A stretch of 64,000 bases of DNA from Chryseobacterium cheonjiense (GCF_012927265.1 NZ_JABBGF010000001.1:2106502-2170501), one strand, 5' to 3'. Shown: positions 51,424-60,124, counted from the first letter of the stretch. Numbers and translations: made by a program. The notes: a model not told the origin generated them from the sequence alone.

Positions 51424-52740
51424 ATGAAATTTAAAGAACGAAATATTCAGATATCAATGATCATCATTACTTTAATGATGATCATTTTGCGTTTTTTACT
51501 GAACGAAAAAGGGAGAACCAACCCGGATTCTATCCGTTACATGAGGTTTGCCCATGTTTTTCCGACGATTGATAATACCACTACCCCATTAGGTTATCCG
51601 CTGAGTATTAAATTTTTCACTTTTTTCGGTCCGGATGAATTCTGGAGCAGTAAAATCGTAGGAATTTCATCATTCCTGTTTATTCTCTTTTTTACCTGGA
51701 AAAAGAAATTTTTCTTTAAAGAATCGGTTGTTTTAAGTGCGTTGTTCAGCTTTCTGTCGATCTATTCCTACACGATGAGTGAAGCGCTGATATTGCCGTT
51801 TGTACTGTTATTTCTCTATACCTGTTCTTTAATCATTGAAGGTAAACTGGAAAAAGGAAAAGCTGTTTTTTATCTTTCATTATCTCTGATTGCACTTTAC
51901 AATATACGGTACAGTTCGCTTTTCATCATGGCCGGAACCGGGCTTTTCGGATTGATTTTTTTGAAGAGAAAATACTCGTCGGTCTTTATTATTTCAGGTT
52001 TGACCGGGGGTATATTCGTGGTTTTATATAAATTTTTATTCATTGATTATTTTAATGCAAATTACGTTAATGAATTCCTTGAAATCGGTTTGCATCCCAC
52101 TTCCAAGCTGTTGGTTGAATTATTTCAGGGTCTGTGTACCACTTTTAATCCCTTCATTCATATTGCAAATCCGGGAGGAGGGCTTATTAACTATGCAATC
52201 TATGGTATCGGACTTTTGAACATTCTTTTGATATGCTGGCTTTTTATAAGATATAAACTTACCGAGACTGAATTTTTCTTTATTTTTATAAGCGTTGCGG
52301 GAATTGTCTGTTCTTATTTTATACAATATTTCTATTCCGTTAATCCAATTGATTACCGTTTAATGGCCCCGTTCAGCTTTCCGGTATGGATGGTGTATTT
52401 CAGAAAATTATTCCAGATATTTGACCGTAAAGTTTACATCATTGGCTTTTTAAGTATTTCATCGGGCCTGCTTTTCACATGGCTGTCAAGAGGAAATTAC
52501 CTGGAAAACAGGAAAGAGATGCAACATTTTTTACAGTCTGAAAAACTGGACAAGATACCTTTACAATTTTATCTGGAAACTGCTGAAGATCTGGACAAGA
52601 TACAGGTTGCGGAACTGATCAGCACCGTAAATCCGAATATTACACTGAGTTTTAAGCCGAAAGACACTTTACGCAAAACAACTTTAACGAGGTACAAAGT
52701 TTTACAAAAAATAAAGATAGACAAGAACAAATACCAATAA
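51424..52740 (+). CDS. Polytopic membrane protein, GT-C-like
   Basis: A 438-residue protein with about ten membrane helices. It starts MKFKERNIQISMIIITLMMI and has NPDSIRYMRFAHVFPTIDNT on the outer side after the first helix, where GT-C glycosyltransferases of the ArnT/PMT type place a catalytic Asp. C-terminally it ends in a soluble part (QFYLETAEDLDKIQVAELIS). I cannot assign a donor or acceptor. The family resemblance is weak, so it may instead be a general membrane protein. It follows hbd by 75 bases. Confidence 0.7.
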   Translation: MKFKERNIQISMIIITLMMIILRFLLNEKGRTNPDSIRYMRFAHVFPTIDNTTTPLGYPLSIKFFTFFGPDEFWSSKIVGISSFLFILFFTWKKKFFFKESVVLSALFSFLSIYSYTMSEALILPFVLLFLYTCSLIIEGKLEKGKAVFYLSLSLIALYNIRYSSLFIMAGTGLFGLIFLKRKYSSVFIISGLTGGIFVVLYKFLFIDYFNANYVNEFLEIGLHPTSKLLVELFQGLCTTFNPFIHIANPGGGLINYAIYGIGLLNILLICWLFIRYKLTETEFFFIFISVAGIVCSYFIQYFYSVNPIDYRLMAPFSFPVWMVYFRKLFQIFDRKVYIIGFLSISSGLLFTWLSRGNYLENRKEMQHFLQSEKLDKIPLQFYLETAEDLDKIQVAELISTVNPNITLSFKPKDTLRKTTLTRYKVLQKIKIDKNKYQ

Positions 52741-52746
52741 TTTTAT

Positions 52747-52754
52747 TATCTTTG
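52747..52754 (+). promoter_or_regulatory. Probable -7 element of the small acidic protein gene
   Basis: TATCTTTG matches TAnnTTTG, 25 bases before the start at 52779. Confidence 0.5.
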
Positions 52755-52778
52755 ATTTAAAGTTAAAACATTAAAAAA

Positions 52779-53018
52779 ATGAAATTACCAAAGTTTTTAT
52801 TAGCAGATAATTCGGAATTTCCAGAAGATTTGTTCGTAGTTCACACAGAATATCCGAGATTCATCCTGAATGTTGAAGAGGAAGAAGTGGAGTGGCTGGA
52901 TGATCTTGAAGGCGATGATGAGGAGACTATGGCAGATGAGGCTACAAAAGTGGTGGAAGCTGCGTTTAAATGGTGCGATGAAGAGTTGGCTAAGTACGAC
53001 GAAGAAGAGGAAGATTAA
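52779..53018 (+). CDS. Conserved small acidic protein
   Basis: A 79-residue very acidic protein starting MKLPKFLLADNSEFPEDLFV. The first half has a VHTEYPRFILNVEEEEVEWL core, the second half is a helix (EETMADEATKVVEAAFKWCD) and an Asp/Glu tail. I recall similar short proteins in many Bacteroidota, without function. It is monocistronic with a bidirectional terminator behind it. Confidence 0.8.
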   Translation: MKLPKFLLADNSEFPEDLFVVHTEYPRFILNVEEEEVEWLDDLEGDDEETMADEATKVVEAAFKWCDEELAKYDEEEED

Positions 53019-53032
53019 TACAATCTAAACAT

Positions 53033-53066
53033 AAAAAAGGAACTCACTTGAGTTCCTTTTCTTTTT
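53033..53066. terminator. Bidirectional terminator
   Basis: AAAAGGAACTCA pairs with TGAGTTCCTTTT over a CT loop (stem about 53035-53060), with T runs on both strands. It serves the small acidic protein gene and the META-domain gene. Confidence 0.85.
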
Positions 53067-53070
53067 ATTA

Positions 53071-53478
53071 TTATTCAGCTTTATTGAATTTTAAAAGAAG
53101 GAGATTGTCCTGATATAATTCCAGCACATTTCCTGTGATGACATATTTATTGGCTTTAGACATCATATCCATAAAGTTCTTTTCTACACTCATATTCTCA
53201 CAAGCCATTTTAGTAGATCCCATCTGTCCGGCAGAGAAATTCCCTGTGGAAGGTTCTACTTTAGCTGTTCCGAAATAGTTGTTGCATCCTGTATTTCCGC
53301 TGATTTTTTCACCTTCAATATTCAGAGTAGGAATTTTACCTTTCACATTGTCAGCCAGAGCCCATTTTGTACCGGCCAGTGAAGGTTGTGCCTTCCCTAC
53401 TTTAGAAGCCGAACCGGACATCGCACCGCACGAAACCAAAACCACTGCCGTACTGATACTTAAAAAAAGATTTTTCAT
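53071..53478 (-). CDS. META domain lipoprotein (HslJ-like)
   Basis: A 135-residue lipoprotein: MKNLFLSISTAVVLVSC ends in a lipobox with Cys 17. The mature part is one META domain (SLAGTKWALADNVKGKIPTL, GEKISGNTGCNNYFGTAKVE, GQMGSTKMACENMSVEKNFM), a fold also found in HslJ of E. coli, a heat-shock envelope protein linked to novobiocin tolerance. The domain's GNTGCNNYFG is the best family mark. It should sit in the inner or outer membrane facing the periplasm. Confidence 0.9.
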   Translation of the reverse strand: MKNLFLSISTAVVLVSCGAMSGSASKVGKAQPSLAGTKWALADNVKGKIPTLNIEGEKISGNTGCNNYFGTAKVEPSTGNFSAGQMGSTKMACENMSVEKNFMDMMSKANKYVITGNVLELYQDNLLLLKFNKAE

Positions 53479-53677
53479 TTTTTTCTTTTTGATTCAATCA
53501 AATTTACGGAAATATTATTATTTAAACGCTCCTGAGAAGATTTTATTATTCTTTTAACGGCAGTTTTTAATGAAATTTTTAAAGAAAATATAATTGAAAT
53601 TGCTGTTCGCAAATCATGAGATCATGGTGCAACACTTCAATTTATTTGTGAAATATTTGCGCTTTAATTGTAATGTT

Positions 53678-53740
53678 CTGGCTAAAGCCGACCTGATATG
53701 GTTATTAGAAAAGCGGGCTAAAGCCCGCTTCTATTAATAT
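53678..53740. repeat. GGCTAAAGCC-type palindromic repeat, copy 2
   Basis: GGCTAAAGCCGACCTGATAT is followed by AGCGGGCTAAAGCCCGCTTC and TATTAATATTT. The second arm forms a stem GCGGGC/GCCCGC. It resembles 29395-29458. It lies in the 290-base gap 53479-53768, which has no gene. Confidence 0.8.
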
Positions 53741-53768
53741 TTAATCTTTTTATATTATTGTAAAGAAA

Positions 53769-56171
53769 TTAACCTCTTAGTTCCGCATTGAAGTCCTTTT
53801 GGAAGGATTTAATCAGAGAATCCATTACTGCCGTAATTTCTTTCTCTTCAAGCGTTTTCTCCTCATTCAGCAGTTCAAAACTCATCGCATACGATTTTTT
53901 ACCCTCAGGAAGATTTTTTCCTTCATAGACATCAAAAAGGTTGATGTTTTTGATATAAGGCGATTTATTTTTCTTGGCAGCCTGATAAAGGTCTTCGTAA
54001 TTCACGTGCTTATCAATCAATAAGGCAAGGTCTCTTCGGATCTTGTTGAATTTAGGAATATCTTTAAATTTCAGTTCATTTTGAGAACGCAGCTTTTGGG
54101 CAAATTCCAGTTCGATTTCCGCGTAGAAGCACTCCTGATCGACATCAAAATCTTTCAGCATCTGAGCAGAAACTTTCCCTATTCTTACCAATGTTTTACC
54201 ATCAGCTTCATAAGCGAGGGCATCAGAAAACCTATCGTCAGACAAAGCAACTTCTTTATAGTCAATTGCCAGCTTCTCCAGCAAAACTTTTATATACGCT
54301 TTTAAATTGTAGAAGCTTGTTGCAGATTTAGGCTGCAGCCAGTTTTCAGCTACATCTCTTCCCGAAACAAGAATGGCTAATTGCTTTCTTTCTTCGTATT
54401 TCTCTTTTTTATGGTAGATCTTTCCAAATTCGAAAAATTTGATATCCTGATTTTTCCTGTTGATATTATAGATCGCATTTTGTAAAAGCCCTTCCAGCAA
54501 AGATTTTCTCATAAAAGCAAGATCGTTGCTTAACGGATTCAACAGTTTCACCGCGTCTGTTTCATCTTTTACGGAAGTTAATGAGTTATTCATCACTTCA
54601 TTGAAACCCAGACTCTGCAATGTTCTTGCCCAGCTGTTTTCCAGTTCATCCTGATCTTTTGCATGAAGCTTTACCGGTGTAAAAGATATTTTCTGAGGAG
54701 CATCAATTTTATTGTACCCGTAAATTCTTAAGATCTCTTCAATGACGTCAATTTCTCTGGTCACATCGGCTCTGTATGCCGGAACAGAAATCTCATACCC
54801 ATTCTGTATTTCATTTAACACCTGAATATCAAGTGCCTTTAAAATTTCTTTTACTTTTTCTCTGTGGATTTTGGTACCCAGAATCTGCTCGATTTTAGAA
54901 AATCTGATGATTACGTAGTTATCTTCAATTTTCTTAGGATATTCTTCCAGCAATTCACCGGCAAGTTTTCCTCCGGCAATATCCTGAATCATTTTTATGG
55001 CATGCGTAATTGCTGTTCTGGTAATATTAGGATCTACTCCCCTTTCAAACCTGAATGATGCATCGGTATTCAGGCCATGGAATTTTGCCGCTTTCCGTAC
55101 TGCTACAGGATTGAAGTAGGCACTTTCCAGGAAGATTGTTGTTGTTTCATTAGAAACTCCTGAATCTGCACCTCCGAAAACTCCTGCAATACACATCGGG
55201 TTGTCTTTTCCGTCTTTGATGATGATTTCAGAACCGTTCAGCGTTCTTTCCACACCGTCAAGGGTTGTGAATTTTGTTCCTTCTTTTACAGTTCCTACTT
55301 TCACGGTTTTATCTGCAATCTTGTTGGCATCAAAAGCATGAAGCGGCTGACCAAATCCATGAAGAATATAGTTGGTAATATCCACCACGTTATTGATAGG
55401 GCTTAGTCCGATGGCTTTCAGCCGGTCTTTCAGCCATGCCGGAGATTCCGCTACTTTTATATCTTCAATCACCGCTCCGATATATCTTGGAGACAGTTCA
55501 GCGTCTTCCACTACTAAACTGAAATCGTTTGTTCCTTCGTTGCTCAGTACTACTGAAGAAACTTTTTCAAATTCAGATTTTTGTTTGTTTGTAGAAAGAT
55601 ATGCATGAAGATCCCTTGCTACACCATAGTGAGACATAGCATCGGTTCTGTTAGGCGTTAAACCTATTTCCAGAACTTCGTCATTTGCAATTTCAAAATA
55701 ATCAGCGAATTTTTTCCCGACTTCAAATTTTTCTTCATCAAGAACCATAATTCCTCCGTGGTCGTCGCTTAATCCCAATTCGTCTTCCGCACAGATCATT
55801 CCCTGGGAAACTTCACCTCTGATTTTAGCTTCTTTAATTTCAAAAAAGCTTCCGGATTTATCATAGATCTTTGTTCCGACTACTGCCACAGGAACCGTTT
55901 GTCCGGCTTCTACGTTTGGAGCCCCGCAAACAATGTTTAAGATTTTCCCGTTTCCAACGTCTACCGTTGTTTTTTTGAGTTTGTCCGCATTGGGATGTTT
56001 TTCGCAGGTAAGAACTTTACCCACAACAATTCCTTCCAGGCTGCCTTGTATGCTTTCAAATTTTTCTATCCCTTCAACTTCAAGGCCTATATCTGTAAGG
56101 AACTCACCGATTCTTTCAGTTTTCAATTCCGTTTTGATAAAGTCTTTAAGCCAATTGTTTGATATTTTCAT
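53769..56171 (-). CDS. pheT: Phenylalanine-tRNA ligase beta subunit
   Basis: An 800-residue beta subunit, the usual long form. It starts MKISNNWLKDFIKTELKTER, has the EMAP/tRNA-binding domain (VGKVLTCEKHPNADKLKKTT), the B3/B4 editing region (NRTDAMSHYGVARDLHAYL, YILHGFGQPLHAFDANKI), B5 and the FDX-ACB anticodon-binding end (FKDIPKFNKIRRDLALLIDK, FDVYEGKNLPEGKKSYAMSF). It needs PheS, which is not in the window. Gene order around it is not the pheST operon of other bacteria; a separate location is common in Bacteroidota. Confidence 0.97.
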   Translation of the reverse strand: MKISNNWLKDFIKTELKTERIGEFLTDIGLEVEGIEKFESIQGSLEGIVVGKVLTCEKHPNADKLKKTTVDVGNGKILNIVCGAPNVEAGQTVPVAVVGTKIYDKSGSFFEIKEAKIRGEVSQGMICAEDELGLSDDHGGIMVLDEEKFEVGKKFADYFEIANDEVLEIGLTPNRTDAMSHYGVARDLHAYLSTNKQKSEFEKVSSVVLSNEGTNDFSLVVEDAELSPRYIGAVIEDIKVAESPAWLKDRLKAIGLSPINNVVDITNYILHGFGQPLHAFDANKIADKTVKVGTVKEGTKFTTLDGVERTLNGSEIIIKDGKDNPMCIAGVFGGADSGVSNETTTIFLESAYFNPVAVRKAAKFHGLNTDASFRFERGVDPNITRTAITHAIKMIQDIAGGKLAGELLEEYPKKIEDNYVIIRFSKIEQILGTKIHREKVKEILKALDIQVLNEIQNGYEISVPAYRADVTREIDVIEEILRIYGYNKIDAPQKISFTPVKLHAKDQDELENSWARTLQSLGFNEVMNNSLTSVKDETDAVKLLNPLSNDLAFMRKSLLEGLLQNAIYNINRKNQDIKFFEFGKIYHKKEKYEERKQLAILVSGRDVAENWLQPKSATSFYNLKAYIKVLLEKLAIDYKEVALSDDRFSDALAYEADGKTLVRIGKVSAQMLKDFDVDQECFYAEIELEFAQKLRSQNELKFKDIPKFNKIRRDLALLIDKHVNYEDLYQAAKKNKSPYIKNINLFDVYEGKNLPEGKKSYAMSFELLNEEKTLEEKEITAVMDSLIKSFQKDFNAELRG

Positions 56172-56399
56172 CTGATAATTTTTATTTTTTCCAGAAGCAG
56201 ATGCCCTCTTACGGTTTCACCTGATCTATTTTGAAAAATTTTGTTGAATTTTTAAGTTTACAAATGTCGTGTTTTTTTGAGAAATAGGGAAATTTATGGC
56301 GAACTTTAAGAGTTAATTTTATCAGCTTTTACTGTCTTTCTTCGTTGGTTTAATATCCTTTGAATTTTTGTTGTCCTTTCTTATAATTTTGAGGTATTG

Positions 56400-56765
56400 T
56401 TTTCTCCCGCGATTTCATGTATGGCGCAGATTTTTTATTACAAAGAAATTTCCATGCAGTTGTCATGCTGGAAGCATCTAAATACTATTTTTTAAGCTAA
56501 TTGTTGTTTTCTCCCGCTGATTCCACGGATGGCGCAGATTTTTTAATGTTGTTACGTAAGTTTGGTATGCCACAGGCGGGTAAACCCTATTTTTTTAAAG
56601 CTGATTGTTGTTTCTCCCGCTGATTGTGCAGATTATACAGGTTTATTACAAAGATTTCTATAAAGATTGTCATGCTGAAAGCATCTAAATCTGATTATTT
56701 TATTTTAAAATCTGATTATTTTTATTCTCCCGCGGATTTCACGGATAACACAGATTGTTATTATT
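56400..56765. repeat. Array of four TCTCCCGC(G/T)GATT repeats
   Basis: Related units begin at about 56404, 56511, 56612 and 56727, about 100-115 bases apart. Each has CTCCCGC(T/G)GATT..., often GGCGCAGATTTTTT, and two have TTGTCATGCTGGAAGC-type words. The same words occur in the array at 33-34 kb. The wider gap 56172-56998 (827 bases) has no gene. Confidence 0.75.
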
Positions 56766-56833
56766 TCATGCTTGATCTGAGGAGGACGACAAAGTAGAGT
56801 TATTTCCCGGATTTAAATAGGAAACCTTCATCT

Positions 56834-56942
56834 TAGCCCCGATTGCAGCTTTGTTTGAGCTCATTTTACAGTTTCGGCGGCGCGGCTCCGCCGCGCCGCC
56901 GAAACTGTAAAATAGCGAGTGCGAAAAGCGGGAAAAAGCTTC
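56834..56942 (+). repeat. Interspersed hairpin element, copy 3, with a perfect 23-bp stem
   Basis: It begins TAGCCCCGATTGCAGC and ends AAAAGCGGGAAAAAGCTTC, like copy 1. The centre is a perfect stem: 56864-56886 pairs base for base with 56890-56912 over a TCC loop; 15 of its 23 pairs are GC in an otherwise AT-rich gap. It lies between the repeat array and the dnaN terminator. Confidence 0.85.
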
Positions 56943-56943
56943 A

Positions 56944-56978
56944 AAAAATAAGAGGCCCTGAAAATCAAGACCTCTTTA
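56944..56978 (-). terminator. Terminator of dnaN
   Basis: On the minus strand AAGAGG pairs with CCTCTT (56950-56955 with 56971-56976), followed by ATTTTTTG. It begins about 22 bases after the dnaN stop. Confidence 0.65.
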
Positions 56979-56998
56979 TAATTTTATTTAAATTAATG

Positions 56999-58129
56999 CT
57001 ATAACCCGATTACCGGCATGGATAACATTAAAATACTTTCGTTTTCTTCGAGACCGTCAAGAGGCTCAATAATTCCCGGTCTGTTTGGCTGGGACATTTT
57101 CATGGTAATATCGTCTGAACCAAGAATTGTCAACATTTCGGTTAAGAATTTAGAGCTGAATCCGATATTGATATCTTCCCCATTGTAATCGCAAGGAATC
57201 TGCATGTCTGCCTTGTTTGCATATTCTGTATCCTCCGCGTGAAGGTGAAGAATATTTGCCGACAATTTGAATCGTACCTGGTTGGTCGACTTGTTTGACA
57301 TTATGGAAGCTCTTTTGATTGCTCCTAAAAGAAGGTTTCTGTTGATTGTTAATACATTCGGGTTTTCTTTAGGGATTACCGCTGTATAATTCGGATATTT
57401 CCCATCAATGAGTCTACAGATCCATGTATGCTTTCCGAACGTGAATCTTGCCATATTTTCATTGAAATCGATGGTTACATCGTCGTTTGAGCTGGCCAGA
57501 ATATTCTTGAAAATGTTCAGCGGTTTTTTTGGCATGATGAATTCCATAGGTTCGGCATTCATCAGGTCATTTCTTTTGTAAACAACCAGTCTGTGGGAAT
57601 CGGTAGAAACAAAGTTGGTTTCATTTTCCCCGAACTGGAACAAAACTCCTGTCATTACGGGACGTAGGGAGTCGTTACTTGTTGCAAAAAGAGTATTGGT
57701 AAGTGCTTCAGACAAAACTCCTGCTGACATGGTAACACTTTGTGCTGCGTCAAACTCAGGAAGTTCCGGATAGTCGTCTGCATTATCCAGCGCTACGGCA
57801 AAGTTGTCTTTTTCATCTAAAATCTCAAGCTGACTTCCGGTGCCTTCTGCATTGTCTTTTACAACAAGCGTTAATGGCTGTTCTCCGTAGGTCTTGATAA
57901 AATCCTGAAAAATCTTGGCAGGAACGGCAAATTTACCCGTATCATCGGACTTTACTTCAAGAGAAGTCACAAGAGTTGTCTCGCCATCGGATGCTGTAAT
58001 GGTAACCTGAGTTCCGTCTAATTCAAAAAGATAATTTTCTAAAATCGGTCTCGACTGAGAGCTTGATATTACGCCACTTACAGTTTGCAAAGCTTTCTGC
58101 AGTTCACCACTTGAAATAATAAATTTCAT
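56999..58129 (-). CDS. dnaN: DNA polymerase III sliding clamp beta subunit
   Basis: A 376-residue clamp of three similar domains: MKFIISSGELQKALQTVSGV with SSSQSRPILENYLFEL, TNTLFATSNDSLRPVMTGVL, and the third with AVIPKENPNVLTIN and the C-terminal SMPVIGL. It encircles DNA and holds replicative and repair polymerases. The usual neighbours dnaA and recF are not present, so it is separated from an origin region; that is common in Bacteroidota. It is monocistronic. Confidence 0.97.
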   Translation of the reverse strand: MKFIISSGELQKALQTVSGVISSSQSRPILENYLFELDGTQVTITASDGETTLVTSLEVKSDDTGKFAVPAKIFQDFIKTYGEQPLTLVVKDNAEGTGSQLEILDEKDNFAVALDNADDYPELPEFDAAQSVTMSAGVLSEALTNTLFATSNDSLRPVMTGVLFQFGENETNFVSTDSHRLVVYKRNDLMNAEPMEFIMPKKPLNIFKNILASSNDDVTIDFNENMARFTFGKHTWICRLIDGKYPNYTAVIPKENPNVLTINRNLLLGAIKRASIMSNKSTNQVRFKLSANILHLHAEDTEYANKADMQIPCDYNGEDINIGFSSKFLTEMLTILGSDDITMKMSQPNRPGIIEPLDGLEENESILMLSMPVIGL

Positions 58130-58150
58130 AGATTTAAAAATAAATTTTTA

Positions 58151-58158
58151 CAAATATA
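58151..58158 (-). promoter_or_regulatory. Probable -7 element of dnaN
   Basis: On the minus strand TATATTTG matches TAnnTTTG, 22 bases before the dnaN start. A -33 TTG is not evident. Confidence 0.5.
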
Positions 58159-58305
58159 ATAAATAGAAAACAGATTGAAAAGAATAATCCTGAGAGTTAT
58201 TAACAACCATCAAAAGATTCAGCGATCTTCTGCCCCATTTTTCTGATATCAACAGATATCAAATTGATAATGACTAAAGATAAGGATTTTCTTCACGCAA
58301 ATAAT

Positions 58306-58313
58306 TATATTTG
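58306..58313 (+). promoter_or_regulatory. Probable -7 element of dgkA
   Basis: TATATTTG matches TAnnTTTG, 16 bases before the start at 58330. The gap 58130-58329 thus carries two divergent promoters. Confidence 0.5.
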
Positions 58314-58329
58314 CCAATAACTTTTCATT

Positions 58330-58680
58330 ATGCGAAAACCGCCTCTTCATACAAGTTTTTTCAATGCTTTCCGCGGTGTGTTGCTTATGGTGAAAAGCGA
58401 AAGGAACTTTCAGATTGAAACCGCTGCTTTCTTTGTTAACCTTTTTCTGATTTTTTATTTAAAACTGACTGCCACTGATGCAGCTCTTATCATTATTGTT
58501 TGTTCGGGTGTTTTAGCCGCTGAGATTTTCAATACAGCTGTTGAGCGGATTTGCGATATTATACAACCTGAATTTGACAAACGCATCGGTTTTATTAAAG
58601 ACATTTCCGCGGGAGCAGTAATTTTAATGGCAATCGTTTCTGTTATTGTCGGATTTTCAGTCTACTGGAAATACCTCTAA
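58330..58680 (+). CDS. dgkA: Diacylglycerol kinase family protein
   Basis: A 116-residue membrane protein of the DgkA family with three helices. It has FFNAFRGVLLMVKSERNFQI (amphipathic N-terminal helix and conserved Glu/Asn), the EIFNTAVERICDI motif and IGFIKDISAGAVILMAIVSV, where Lys and Asp are conserved. In Gram-positives and Bacteroidota such members often phosphorylate undecaprenol rather than diacylglycerol. It is divergent from dnaN. Confidence 0.93.
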   Translation: MRKPPLHTSFFNAFRGVLLMVKSERNFQIETAAFFVNLFLIFYLKLTATDAALIIIVCSGVLAAEIFNTAVERICDIIQPEFDKRIGFIKDISAGAVILMAIVSVIVGFSVYWKYL

Positions 58681-58799
58681 GAATTATCATTATTTTAATT
58701 TTTATTTTAAAATCAATATTTTTTCATAGTAAAAAACCTTAAATACAGATATTTTTACAATAAAATTAATTTATCACCATATAATGACAAATTATTTCA

Positions 58800-58807
58800 T
58801 ATATTTG
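58800..58807 (+). promoter_or_regulatory. Probable -7 element of the 58.8-kb lipoprotein gene
   Basis: TATATTTG matches TAnnTTTG, 23 bases before ATG 58831. Confidence 0.5.
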
Positions 58808-58830
58808 TTTCACAATAAACAAGTAATAAT

Positions 58831-59202
58831 ATGAAAGTCAAATTACTCTATGTCATTCTATTGACAGGATTCATTTCGTGCAGCACCGAAACCTCTACTC
58901 TCAACCCGCTGAGCACGACAAAAAGTGAAGAAGTTCTGAATTTTGAAAATTCCATCAAAAGTTTATCCAGACCCGAGAACCGTGAAACTCCTGAAGAGCT
59001 CAGGAACAAAAAATCTCTTGAATTAAGCGACAGAAGAAAAGATATTCTGATTCCTTCAGCATTAGAACTGATAAAATCCACAGGGGTAAAAGACAGAGAA
59101 ATTACCCAAAATACGCAAGGCGACAGGGATAAGATTTTAACGTGGGCAGTAAAGATCTATAATGAAAAACTTGAAAAAATTAATCAAAATTCTAAAAACT
59201 AA
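58831..59202 (+). CDS. Small lipoprotein of unknown function
   Basis: A 123-residue lipoprotein I do not recognise. MKVKLLYVILLTGFISC ends in a lipobox. The mature part is hydrophilic and helical (EVLNFENSIKSLSRPENRET, then LSDRRKDILIPSALELIKST). The next gene starts 4 bases after the stop (at 59207), so the pair is one transcript. Confidence 0.75.
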   Translation: MKVKLLYVILLTGFISCSTETSTLNPLSTTKSEEVLNFENSIKSLSRPENRETPEELRNKKSLELSDRRKDILIPSALELIKSTGVKDREITQNTQGDRDKILTWAVKIYNEKLEKINQNSKN

Positions 59203-59206
59203 TTAC

Positions 59207-59728
59207 ATGAAAAAAATATTCACAATTATATTTGGTTTAGCTTTAGGATCATCTGCATTTGCACAGAACGGGTCAGGTAATTTGCATATTTTTAATGATA
59301 TTACTAATCATAAGCTGGATTTGTACTATACGATTTTCACCGTTGTTCCGTCCACCTGCAGCGCAGGCGTACAAGCACTGGATCTTGTACATTTACCTCC
59401 CAATGAAATTGCCAGCTACACTACTTATATTAATTCCACTTCAGCAGCAGGACACCCTTACCCTATAGATCACTGGTCTCCCGATGTACTTTCTTATCCT
59501 CCGATTATAGCGAGTGCCCAAAGATGGAGCTATATAAAATTCTCACTCAGCGACCCTCTTAATCCCGGCCCAATCACGCCAACACTTGGCGGATCTGTAG
59601 GCTTTTATAACAGCTGTACAGGAGTGCCTGCAAGTATTGCCGGTACAGGTAGCCTCAATGGTACAAACTATAGTTTCAGTGCTGATACTTTTATGTTTGG
59701 AGGAGATTTATGGATAAATGTTCAATAA
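59207..59728 (+). CDS. Exported beta-rich protein of unknown function
   Basis: A 173-residue exported protein starting MKKIFTIIFGLALGSSAFAQ (signal peptide). The frame extends upstream to 59162 inside the lipoprotein gene, so Met 59207 is preferred. The mature part is rich in short polar and aromatic strands (NLHIFNDITNHKLDLYYTIF, and YINSTSAAGHPYPIDHWSPD) and has two Cys that could pair (VPSTCSAGVQA and FYNSCTGVPAS). I do not recognise a family. It follows the lipoprotein, so the two may work together at the envelope. Confidence 0.75.
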   Translation: MKKIFTIIFGLALGSSAFAQNGSGNLHIFNDITNHKLDLYYTIFTVVPSTCSAGVQALDLVHLPPNEIASYTTYINSTSAAGHPYPIDHWSPDVLSYPPIIASAQRWSYIKFSLSDPLNPGPITPTLGGSVGFYNSCTGVPASIAGTGSLNGTNYSFSADTFMFGGDLWINVQ

Positions 59729-59745
59729 ATTAAAATAAACTCAAT

Positions 59746-59778
59746 AAAAAGCCTGTCAGCAATTCTGACAGGCTTTAT
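59746..59778. terminator. Bidirectional terminator
   Basis: AAAGCCTGTCAG (59748-59759) pairs perfectly with CTGACAGGCTTT (59765-59776) over a CAATT loop, between convergent genes. Confidence 0.85.
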
Positions 59779-59791
59779 TTTCACAAGCGGA

Positions 59792-60124
59792 TTATTTTCC
59801 CACATATATAAATCCGGATTTGCCGGATCTGAAAACCGCTTCAATTCTTTTGTAATCATCCACTTCATATTCGTCGGCCTGTAAGATTTCTTCATCTGTT
59901 ACTTCAAACAGGATGCCTTCTACCTGATCTTCGGGGTTTCCCGAAAACACCAAAATAGGATGATATTTCTGGTTGCTCTTCCGTAAAACTTCAGGATCTG
60001 TAATTTCCAGCATTTCAAGCCTGTAACCCGTCAGAACATCTTTCTGTCCGTGTAAAATCCGTCCGAAAGTTTCGATCTGAACCTGTTCTTTTTGTAGTGT
60101 TCCGTATGAAAATAAATTGGGCAT
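59792..60124 (-). CDS. Gamma-glutamylcyclotransferase (AIG2-like) family protein
   Basis: A 110-residue protein beginning MPNLFSYGTLQKEQVQIETF, with the family's YGTLQ substrate-loop and the Glu in a GILFEVTDEEILQADEYEVD stretch that serves as catalytic acid in GGCT-fold enzymes. The open frame extends to 60205, but the extension holds a REP-like repeat (about 60182-60197), so Met 60124 is used. The substrate is unknown; other members act on gamma-glutamyl or related amides. It is last in the minus-strand run from the window edge. Confidence 0.9.
   Translation of the reverse strand: MPNLFSYGTLQKEQVQIETFGRILHGQKDVLTGYRLEMLEITDPEVLRKSNQKYHPILVFSGNPEDQVEGILFEVTDEEILQADEYEVDDYKRIEAVFRSGKSGFIYVGK

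Noticed and set aside
51424..52740. Confident call as an ArnT-type glycosyltransferase
   Set aside because: Only the general topology and one Asp-containing loop agree; kept as a GT-C-like membrane protein of unknown function.
56834..56942. The 23-bp stem taken as the dnaN terminator
   Set aside because: It is not followed by a T run in the dnaN direction, and a better terminator lies at 56944-56978.
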